A stretch of 64,000 nucleotides of DNA from Thalassovita mangrovi (GTDB lineage Bacteria; Pseudomonadota; Alphaproteobacteria; Rhodobacterales; Rhodobacteraceae), in assembly GCF_009857745.1 (NCBI RefSeq), contig NZ_WWEN01000005.1, positions 124,001 through 188,000 on the forward strand, given 5' to 3'. Of the stretch, positions 44,289-51,359 are shown in pieces. The position numbers and the translations under genes were made by a program. Numbering within the stretch: the first letter of the stretch is position 1; every line of letters begins with the position of its first letter. Below the pieces are notes generated by a model that did no database searches, was not told where the DNA came from, and worked only from the letters and a program-made list of their open reading frames with translations.

Positions 44289-46259
44289 GTGCAGGCGTTC
44301 AAAAGCCTTCTGTCCTCGGTGCGCCTGCGCCTGCTGGTGATCGCGCTTCTACCGATGCTGGTGCTGATGCCGCTGATGCTGGGCAGCACCGTGCTGCGAT
44401 GGGCCAAGAAGACCGACGATCTGCTGATCACCAAGGTGAACGGCGACCTGACCATCGCCGATCAGTATCTTCAGCGGCTGGTGGCGAATTCCGGCGAACG
44501 GTTGATGGCGCTAGCGAATTCGGTCGCGCTGGACGCGATCAAATCCGATCCCCTGGCACGGCGCGCCTTTCTGGAAGCGGAACGGCAGCGCCAGCGGCTT
44601 GATTTCCTCTATATCACCGACGGCAGCGATGCGCCCGGCGGTTTCGACGCCAAGGACTGGCCGGTGATCGCGCGCGCCCTGAGCGGCGAGCAAAGCAGCG
44701 AGGTCGACCTGCTGTCGCCCGAAGCGCTGCAGGCGCTGGCCCCGGGGCTTGCGGCGCGCGCGGCGATCACCCTGGTGCCGACCCGCGCCGCCGTACCGAC
44801 CGAGCGCGCGGTCGAGGATCGCGGCATGATAGTGCATTCCGCCGCCCCGATCCTCCTTCCCGACGGGCGCAATGGCGCTTTGGTGGGCGGGCTGCTGCTG
44901 AACCGCAACCTCGATTTCATCGACACGATCAACGCGCTGGTCTACCGCGAACAAAGCCTGCCGGAGGGCAGCCAGGGCACCGCGACGCTGTTTCTCGAAG
45001 ACGTACGGGTGTCGACCAATGTGCGATTGTTCGAAAACGTCCGCGCGCTTGGCACCCGAGTGTCGGCGGCGGTGCGCGACCGGGTGCTGGGCAAGGGGCA
45101 GGTCTGGCTCGACCGGGCCTTCGTGGTGGATGACTGGTATATCTCGGCCTACGAACCGATCATCGACAGCCGCGACGCGCGGGTGGGGATGCTTTATGTC
45201 GGTTTCCTCGAAGCGCCGTTCCAGGCGGCCAAGGTGAATTCGGTCCTGACCATCACCCTGCTGTTTTTGCTGATCGCCTTCGTCTCGGTCCCGATCTTCC
45301 TGCGGTGGGCGGGGCGGATTTTCCTGCCGCTCGAAGGCATGACCCAGACCATCGCCCGGGTCGAGGCCGGCGACATGGACGCCCGCAACCGCCCCGACAA
45401 CGCCAGCGGCGAAATCGCCCAGGTGGCCGGGCATCTCGACACGCTGCTGGACCGCATCCAGGAACGCGACCGCCAGCTGCGCGACTGGGCCGAAAGCCTG
45501 GAACGCAAGGTCGAGGACCGCACCAGCGACCTGCGCGACGCCAACCGCAAGCTGGAACAGACCACCGAGCGGCTGATCATGTCGGAAAAGCTCGCCGCCG
45601 TCGGCGAAATCACAGCCAGCGCGGCGCATGAGATCAACAACCCGATCGCGGTGATCCAGGGCAATCTGGAGGTCGCCCGTCTGCTGCTGCAAGACGAGAC
45701 CGAGAAGGTGAAGACCGAATTCGGGTTGATCGACGAACAGGTCTATCGGATCAGCACCATCGTTTCCAAGCTGCTGCAATTCGCCAAGCCCGAGGAATAT
45801 TCCGGCGCCACCGACATCCTGTCGCCCGCCGATGTGGTGGGCGATTGTTTCGTGCTGACCCGCCATCAGGTCGAAGCCGCCGGGATCGAGGTGGTGCAGG
45901 ACCTGCAAACCCGGCGCGAGGTGCGCATCGCCCGGACCGAGCTGCAGCAGGTTCTGGTCAACCTGATCCTGAACGCGGTGCACGCCATGCCCGAGGGCGG
46001 CACCCTGACCGTCAGCGTGTTCGACCGCGACGGCGACGTGGTCATCCGCGTCGAAGACACCGGCCACGGCATCGCGCCGGAGGTCCTCAAACGCATCTTC
46101 GATCCCTTCTTCACCACCAAGCAGGCGCAGGGCACCGGGCTTGGCCTGTCGATCAGTCAAACGCTGGTGACTCGCGCCGGCGGCACGCTTGTGGCCTCCT
46201 CCACCCCCGGGGAAGGCAGCCGGTTCGACATTTTTCTGCCCGCCGCCGAAAACCGGTGA
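44289..46259 (+). CDS. Sensor histidine kinase, partner of the NtrC-type regulator
   Basis: 656 residues from a GTG. Membrane helix 1 lies at about 13-34, a periplasmic region at 35-315 is probably a Cache-type ligand domain, and helix 2 lies at 317-338. It continues with HAMP (340-393), a coiled coil, HisKA with AAVGEITASAAHEINNPIAV (His447) and HATPase_c (NLILNAVHAMPEGG, DTGHGIAPEV, GTGLGLS). It is of the DctB/NtrB-like class with an external sensor. Its target is most likely the OFA-family carrier directly downstream, so its ligand may be a small organic acid; this is inference. The stop is 2 bp before the first operator-like repeat. Confidence 0.93.
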   Translation: MQAFKSLLSSVRLRLLVIALLPMLVLMPLMLGSTVLRWAKKTDDLLITKVNGDLTIADQYLQRLVANSGERLMALANSVALDAIKSDPLARRAFLEAERQRQRLDFLYITDGSDAPGGFDAKDWPVIARALSGEQSSEVDLLSPEALQALAPGLAARAAITLVPTRAAVPTERAVEDRGMIVHSAAPILLPDGRNGALVGGLLLNRNLDFIDTINALVYREQSLPEGSQGTATLFLEDVRVSTNVRLFENVRALGTRVSAAVRDRVLGKGQVWLDRAFVVDDWYISAYEPIIDSRDARVGMLYVGFLEAPFQAAKVNSVLTITLLFLLIAFVSVPIFLRWAGRIFLPLEGMTQTIARVEAGDMDARNRPDNASGEIAQVAGHLDTLLDRIQERDRQLRDWAESLERKVEDRTSDLRDANRKLEQTTERLIMSEKLAAVGEITASAAHEINNPIAVIQGNLEVARLLLQDETEKVKTEFGLIDEQVYRISTIVSKLLQFAKPEEYSGATDILSPADVVGDCFVLTRHQVEAAGIEVVQDLQTRREVRIARTELQQVLVNLILNAVHAMPEGGTLTVSVFDRDGDVVIRVEDTGHGIAPEVLKRIFDPFFTTKQAQGTGLGLSISQTLVTRAGGTLVASSTPGEGSRFDIFLPAAENR

Positions 46260-46261
46260 TT

Positions 46262-46361
46262 TGGACAAAATGTCCACTTTTCCGACCCCGGGCACGCAGG
46301 CGATGGACAGAATGTCGCACTATCGCCACCCGACCGCCCCGATCAGCCGCCAAAATGTCAG
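46262..46361 (+). promoter_or_regulatory. Three phased operator-like repeats upstream of the MFS carrier gene
   Basis: Site 1 is TGGACAAAATGTCCA (46262-46276), a perfect 6-bp inverted repeat around AAA. Site 2 is TGGACAGAATGTCGC (46304-46318). Site 3 is CCGCCAAAATGTCAG (46347-46361), mainly a right half-site. Starts are 42 and 43 bp apart, i.e. four helical turns, so all face the same side of the DNA. Their place between the two-component genes and the carrier gene makes the NtrC-type regulator the prime candidate to bind them. Confidence 0.65.
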
Positions 46362-46362
46362 A

Positions 46363-46390
46363 TTAACACACTGATTATAAAAGATAAAAT
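46363..46390 (+). promoter_or_regulatory. Sigma-70-like promoter of the MFS carrier gene
   Basis: TTAACA (46363-46368), a 16-bp spacer and TAAAAT (46385-46390). Operator site 3 ends 1 bp before the -35 element, the classic place for an activator touching RNA polymerase. I find no TGGC-N-TTGC sigma-54 promoter between 46260 and 46513. Confidence 0.5.
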
Positions 46391-46513
46391 CATTGACAGA
46401 TCAAGGGGACTGCGGCGTTCTGTCCGCGCATGCATACGACAGCATGCCACGGTTCCAGCGACCGCCCGGAGGAGACGGTGCGTCGCCGGTTCGCCAAATG
46501 GGAGGAAAATCAA

Positions 46514-48238
46514 ATGAGCAATGCACGCTCGGGCGGGGCACTGGGATTCCTGTACAAGGATCACATCGTCGCCAAACCCGGTTTCAATCGCTGGCGGGTG
46601 CCGCCGGCATCCATCGCCATCCATCTTTGCATCGGGTCGGTCTATGCCTGGTCGGTGTTCAACCCGGCGCTGACGCGCCAGCTGGGCGTTGTCGCCCCGG
46701 CCGCCCAGGACTGGAGCCTCAGTTCCGTCGTCTGGATCTTCTCGGTCGCCATCGTGTTCCTGGGCCTGTCGGCGGCCTTCGCCGGTAAATGGCTGGAAGA
46801 AGTCGGCCCGCGCATGGTCGGCGTGGTCGCGGCCTTCTGCTGGGGCGGCGGTTTCATCCTCGGCTCCTTCGGGATCGCCTCGCACCAGCTTTGGCTGATC
46901 TATCTGGGCTATGGCGTGCTGGGCGGCTGCGGGCTGGGGCTTGGCTATGTCTCGCCCGTTTCGACCCTGATCCGATGGTTCCCCGACCGGCGCGGCATGG
47001 CGACCGGCATGGCGATCATGGGCTTCGGCGGCGGCGCGATGATCGCGGCCCCGGTCAAGGGCTGGTTGCTGAGCATTTACCAGAAGGCGCCCGATTTCCT
47101 GGGCGCGCAGGACGCGGTCGCGACCGTGGTCGAAAACGGCCGGGTCTTCGCCGAAACGGCGGCTGGCAAGGTCGAGGTGGTCGTCGCCTCCGCCGCGCAG
47201 GCGGCCAGCTTCGGCGGCGAGGCCGGGGTTTACGTGGTCGGCACCGGCAATACCGGCGCGGCGCAGACCTTCCTGACGCTGGGCGTGGTCTATTTCATCG
47301 TGATGATGATCGCCTCGTTCCAGTATCGCGTTCCGGCCGAGGGCTGGAAACCCGCAGGCTGGGAACCGAAACCCGTCGCCTCGGGTCTGGTCACCCAGAA
47401 CCACGTGCATATCGACCAGGCGCTGAAGACGCCGCAGTTCTGGCAGCTCTGGGTCATGCTGTGCTTCAACGTGACCGCCGGGATCGGCGTGATCGGCGTG
47501 GCCAAGACCATGATGTCGGAAATCTTCGGCACCGGCATGCCGCTGATCGTCACCGCCGGGTTCGCTTCGACCTATGTTCTGATGATTTCGGTCTTCAACA
47601 TGGTGGGGCGGTTCTTCTGGGCCTCGACCTCGGACTATATTGGGCGCAAGGCGACCTATATGTGCTTCTTCGTGATCGGCACGGTGCTGTACCTGTCGAT
47701 CCCCTATTTCGCCTCTGCCGTGGCAACCAACCCGTCGCTGATCTACCTGGTCGGCTTCTATGCCGCGACGATGATCATCTTCTCGATGTATGGCGGCGGT
47801 TTTGCGACCATCCCGGCCTACCTGGCCGATATGTTCGGCACCATGCATGTGGGCGGCATCCACGGCCGGCTGCTGACTGCATGGTCGACCGCTGGCGTGT
47901 TGGGGCCGCTGGCGATCACCTCGCTGCGGCAGATGTCGGTGACCAATGCGATCAACGACCTGGCCACCCGGGTCGATCCGGCCGCCTTCGCCGACAAGTT
48001 CGGTGCGCCGCTGAGCCAGCTCGATCAGCTGGTGGCGGCCAAGACGGTGAGCATCGCCAAGCTGATGGAGATCGCACCGGCGGGCACCATCGACCCGACG
48101 CCGAGCCTGTACAACACCACCATGTACTGCATGGCGGCGCTGCTGGTGGTGGCGTTCTTCGCCAACCTGGCAATGCGCCCGGTGAAGGCGCATCACCACC
48201 ATGCCGAACCGGGGCTCGCCCCGTCGCCGGCCGAGTGA
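46514..48238 (+). CDS. MFS transporter of the OFA (oxalate/formate antiporter) family
   Basis: 574 residues with about 12 membrane segments. It starts at the ATG at 46514 with GGGAGGAAAA upstream. OFA-type landmarks are GFNRWRVPPASIAIHLCIGSVYAWSVFNPAL, GYGVLGGCGLGLGYVSPVSTLIRWFPDRRGMATGMAIMGFGGGA and NMVGRFFWASTSDYIGRKATY. A loop of about 65 residues between helices 6 and 7 (residues about 195-255) is unusually long. The family exchanges or imports oxalate, formate or other monocarboxylates. The nearby formate dehydrogenase makes formate an attractive substrate, but this is not proven. Confidence 0.9.
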   Translation: MSNARSGGALGFLYKDHIVAKPGFNRWRVPPASIAIHLCIGSVYAWSVFNPALTRQLGVVAPAAQDWSLSSVVWIFSVAIVFLGLSAAFAGKWLEEVGPRMVGVVAAFCWGGGFILGSFGIASHQLWLIYLGYGVLGGCGLGLGYVSPVSTLIRWFPDRRGMATGMAIMGFGGGAMIAAPVKGWLLSIYQKAPDFLGAQDAVATVVENGRVFAETAAGKVEVVVASAAQAASFGGEAGVYVVGTGNTGAAQTFLTLGVVYFIVMMIASFQYRVPAEGWKPAGWEPKPVASGLVTQNHVHIDQALKTPQFWQLWVMLCFNVTAGIGVIGVAKTMMSEIFGTGMPLIVTAGFASTYVLMISVFNMVGRFFWASTSDYIGRKATYMCFFVIGTVLYLSIPYFASAVATNPSLIYLVGFYAATMIIFSMYGGGFATIPAYLADMFGTMHVGGIHGRLLTAWSTAGVLGPLAITSLRQMSVTNAINDLATRVDPAAFADKFGAPLSQLDQLVAAKTVSIAKLMEIAPAGTIDPTPSLYNTTMYCMAALLVVAFFANLAMRPVKAHHHHAEPGLAPSPAE

Positions 48239-48246
48239 TGGCAAAG

Positions 48247-48276
48247 GTCCGGGGCGCGCGACGCCGCGCCCCGGAC
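48247..48276 (+). terminator. Hairpin after the MFS carrier gene
   Basis: A 12-bp perfect stem, GTCCGGGGCGCG/CGCGCCCCGGAC, with a 6-nt loop, 8 bp past the stop. There is no clear T-run, so it may act with Rho or be a stability element. Confidence 0.65.
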
Positions 48277-48340
48277 ACCCTTACCGGCATCGCGCCCGCA
48301 GGCGCGGGATAGAAAAACCGTTTGCGTCACTACGGTATTT

Positions 48341-48367
48341 TCTATCAAAATCATTCCATTCGATAGA
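48341..48367 (+). promoter_or_regulatory. Candidate autoregulatory site of the LysR gene
   Basis: TCTATC and GATAGA form an inverted repeat with a 15-bp spacer, 11 bp upstream of the lysR-type start. The 8-mer ACGGTATT lies just upstream (48332-48339) and recurs before the formate dehydrogenase operon (49294-49301). Confidence 0.35.
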
Positions 48368-48378
48368 TAGGCCCTACC

Positions 48379-49278
48379 ATGCTCGACAAGCTCGAAATGT
48401 TCATCGCCGTTGCCCGCGAGAGCCATTTCGGACGTGCAGCGCAAAGCCTGGGGATCACCCAGCCTTCGCTGTCGGCGGGCATCAAGCAGCTTGAGGAACA
48501 GCTGGGCGTGCAGCTGATCTTTCGCGGCTCGCGGTTCGGCGGGCTGACGCCCGAAGGCCAGCGCGCGCTGATCTGGGCGCGGCGCATCGTCGGCGATGCG
48601 CGCCAGCTGCGCGACGAAATGCGCGCCACCCGCACCGGGCTGTCGGGCCAGGTCAGGATCGCCGCGATCCCCACCGCGCTGACATGGGCGGCGCGATTGT
48701 CGGCGATCTTCACCGAAAAACACCCCAATGTGCGCTTTACCATCCTGTCGCGCACTTCGCGCGAAATCCTGACCATGCTGGAGAATTTCGAAGCGGATGC
48801 CGGGATTTCCTATATCAACAACGAACCGATGGGCCGGGTCAGTACCGAACACCTGTATGAAGAGGAATACATGCTGGTCTGTTCGGACAATTCGCCCTTC
48901 GCGTCGCGCAGCGAAGTCGCCTGGAAGGAACTGGACGGGCACAAGCTCTGCCTGCTGACGCCGGACATGCAGAACCGGCGCATCATCAACAAGAATTTCA
49001 TGGATGCCGGGATCGCGCCCGAGGCCTGGATCGAATCCAATTCCATCGTCGCGCTGATCGCCAATGTCGAAACCGGCGACTGGCTGACCGTGCTGCCGTC
49101 GGACATCGCGCATTTCCTGTCGGGCGGAAAACCGGTCAAGGTGGTGCCGTTGTCGGGCGATGCCCAGACCCATTCGGTCGGGCTGGTCGCGCCCTATCGC
49201 GAACCGCATACGCCAGTGATCGACGCGCTTCTGACCGAGGCGCGGCGTCTGCCGGGGGCGTTTGATCGGAAATCCTGA
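48379..49278 (+). CDS. LysR-family regulator upstream of the formate dehydrogenase operon
   Basis: 299 residues. The N-terminal winged helix (LEMFIAVARESHFGRAAQSLGITQPSLSAGIKQLEEQLGVQLIFRGSR) is followed by the effector domain (LSGQVRIAAIPTALTWAARLSAIFTEKHPNVRFTILSRTSREIL). It is co-oriented with, and 87 bp upstream of, fdsG, the common position of a formate dehydrogenase regulator. The effector may be formate, but nothing in the sequence proves that. Confidence 0.9.
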   Translation: MLDKLEMFIAVARESHFGRAAQSLGITQPSLSAGIKQLEEQLGVQLIFRGSRFGGLTPEGQRALIWARRIVGDARQLRDEMRATRTGLSGQVRIAAIPTALTWAARLSAIFTEKHPNVRFTILSRTSREILTMLENFEADAGISYINNEPMGRVSTEHLYEEEYMLVCSDNSPFASRSEVAWKELDGHKLCLLTPDMQNRRIINKNFMDAGIAPEAWIESNSIVALIANVETGDWLTVLPSDIAHFLSGGKPVKVVPLSGDAQTHSVGLVAPYREPHTPVIDALLTEARRLPGAFDRKS

Positions 49279-49365
49279 TCGCCCCACGGAATAACGGTAT
49301 TGATCGGGGCAGGTCCGCTCTGATTGTTTGTTCGGACAGTACACCAAGGTACACGGGGGGAAGCC

Positions 49366-49842
49366 ATGCAGACCGCACAGTCAGGCCCGGAAGAAGACGC
49401 AATCCGCGCGATCATCCAGGAACATATCCATCTTGAAGGGCCCTTGCTGCCGATTTTGCACGGGCTGCAAAAGGCTTACGGCGTGGTGCCGCAGGCCGCC
49501 GTTCCGCTGATCGCCGACGCGCTGAACATCACCAAGGCCGAACTGCACGGGGTGATGAGCTTCTACCACGACTTCCGTGAGGTCCCCGCCGGCCGCCACG
49601 TGGTCAAGATCTGCCGTGCCGAAGCCTGCCAGGCGGTGGGCGGCAAGGCGCTGGCCGAGGCGACGCTGGCGAAGCTGGGGCTGGAATGGCACGGCACCAC
49701 CGCCAATGGCGCGGTCACGGTTGAGCCGGTCTATTGCCTTGGCCTGTGCGCCTGCGGTCCGGCCGCGATGGTGGACGACAAGGTCGTGGGCCGCGTAGAC
49801 GAAGCGCGCATGGCCGAACTGCTGCAGGAGGCGGGCGCATGA
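49366..49842 (+). CDS. fdsG: NAD-dependent formate dehydrogenase gamma subunit FdsG
   Basis: 158 residues, homologous to NuoE. It carries a [2Fe-2S] cluster bound by four Cys in CRAEACQ and YCLGLCACGP. It passes electrons between the flavin subunit and the catalytic subunit of the soluble formate dehydrogenase. The start at 49366 has GGGGGAAG upstream, and an earlier in-frame ATG at 49324 lacks one. The stop overlaps fdsB (ATGA). Confidence 0.93.
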   Translation: MQTAQSGPEEDAIRAIIQEHIHLEGPLLPILHGLQKAYGVVPQAAVPLIADALNITKAELHGVMSFYHDFREVPAGRHVVKICRAEACQAVGGKALAEATLAKLGLEWHGTTANGAVTVEPVYCLGLCACGPAAMVDDKVVGRVDEARMAELLQEAGA

Positions 49843-51359
49843 AGATCTGGGTACCGATGGACAGCGCCGCCAAGGCGCTTGGCGCAGATGACGTGGCGGA
49901 AGCGATCGGCGTGCAAGCCGCCGCGCGCGGGATCGAGATCGAACTGATCCGCAACGGCAGCCGCGGCATGGTCTGGCTGGAACCGCTGGTCGAGGTCGAA
50001 ATCGACGGGGTGCGGCACGGCTTTGGCCCCGCCCTGCCCTCCGACGCCGCCGCCATCCTCGACGGCAGCAGCGCCAAGGCGCTTGGCCCGGTGGACGACC
50101 TTGATTGGATGCAACGCCAGACCCGGCTGACCTTCGCCCGCTGCGGTGTGATCGACCCGCTGAGCCTGGACGATTTTGAGGCCCATGGCGGCCTGACCGG
50201 TCTGCGCCGCGCCATCGCCATGAGCGGCGCCGAGATCGTGCAGGAAGTCACCGCATCGGGCCTGCGCGGACGCGGCGGCGCGGGCTTCCCCACCGGCATC
50301 AAGTGGAACACCGTGCTGCAGGCGCAGGCGGACCGGAAATACATCGTCTGCAACGCCGATGAGGGCGACAGCGGCACCTTCGCCGACCGGATGATCATGG
50401 AAGGCGATCCCTTCACCCTGATCGAGGGCATGGCGATTGCCGGGCTCGGGGTCGGCGCGACCAAGGGCTTCGTCTATCTGCGTTCGGAATACCCCGATGC
50501 GATCAAGGTGATGAACACCGCGGTGAAAATCGCCCGGCAGAAGGGTATCCTGGGCGATGACGTGATGGGATCGGGCCGCGCCTTCGATATGGAAATCCGC
50601 GTCGGCGCCGGGGCTTACGTGTGCGGCGAGGAAACATCGCTGCTCAACAGCCTCGAAGGCAAGCGCGGCGTGGTGCGCGCCAAGCCGCCGCTGCCCGCGC
50701 TCGAAGGCTTCCTCGGCAAACCGACCGTGGTCAACAACGTGATTTCGCTGGCCACCGTGCCGGTGATCCTTGCCAAGGGCGCGCAGCATTACGCCGATTT
50801 CGGCCTCGGCCGGTCGCGCGGCACGGTCGCCTTGCAGATCGCCGGAAACGTGGCGCGCGGCGGATTGTTCGAAACCGCCTTCGGCATGTCCTTGGGCGAG
50901 GTGATCGACGATATCGCGGGCGGCAGCGCCAGCGGCCGCCCGGTCAAGGCGGTGCAGGTGGGCGGGCCGCTGGGCGCCTATCTGCCGCGCGAAAAATTCG
51001 ACACGGCCCTGGGCTATGAAGAACTCGACGCCGAGGGCGGGCTGATCGGCCATGCCGGGCTGGTGGTGTTCGACGACGCAACCGACATGTTGCAGATGGC
51101 GCGGTTCGCGATGGAATTCTGCGCGGTGGAATCCTGCGGCAAATGCACCCCCTGCCGCATCGGCGCGGTGCGCGGGGTGGAAACCATCGACCGGATCGCC
51201 CGGGGCGACGCGGATGCTTTGCCGCTGCTGGCCGATCTTTGCGAAACCATGACCGACGGGTCGCTATGCGCCCTGGGCGGGTTCACCCCCTATCCGGTGA
51301 TGTCCGCCGTCACCCATTTCCCCGACGATTTCGCCACCGCGAAGGAGGCCGCAGAATGA
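49839..51359 (+). CDS. fdsB: Formate dehydrogenase beta (FMN/NADH) subunit FdsB
   Basis: 506 residues. An N-terminal thioredoxin-like part is fused to a NuoF-like core. The FMN/NADH site is GLRGRGGAGFPTGIKW and YIVCNADEGDSGTFADR; GAGAYVCGEETSLLNSLEGKRG follows, and the [4Fe-4S] ligands are in ESCGKCTPCRIGA plus a later Cys (LCALGG region). It transfers electrons from formate oxidation to NAD+. It overlaps fdsG and fdsA by ATGA each, so translation is coupled. Confidence 0.95.
   Translation: MKIWVPMDSAAKALGADDVAEAIGVQAAARGIEIELIRNGSRGMVWLEPLVEVEIDGVRHGFGPALPSDAAAILDGSSAKALGPVDDLDWMQRQTRLTFARCGVIDPLSLDDFEAHGGLTGLRRAIAMSGAEIVQEVTASGLRGRGGAGFPTGIKWNTVLQAQADRKYIVCNADEGDSGTFADRMIMEGDPFTLIEGMAIAGLGVGATKGFVYLRSEYPDAIKVMNTAVKIARQKGILGDDVMGSGRAFDMEIRVGAGAYVCGEETSLLNSLEGKRGVVRAKPPLPALEGFLGKPTVVNNVISLATVPVILAKGAQHYADFGLGRSRGTVALQIAGNVARGGLFETAFGMSLGEVIDDIAGGSASGRPVKAVQVGGPLGAYLPREKFDTALGYEELDAEGGLIGHAGLVVFDDATDMLQMARFAMEFCAVESCGKCTPCRIGAVRGVETIDRIARGDADALPLLADLCETMTDGSLCALGGFTPYPVMSAVTHFPDDFATAKEAAE

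Noticed and set aside
46260-46513. Sigma-54 promoter before the MFS carrier gene
   Set aside because: I looked for TGGCAC-N5-TTGC-like pairs because the upstream regulator is NtrC-type; none is present on the plus strand.
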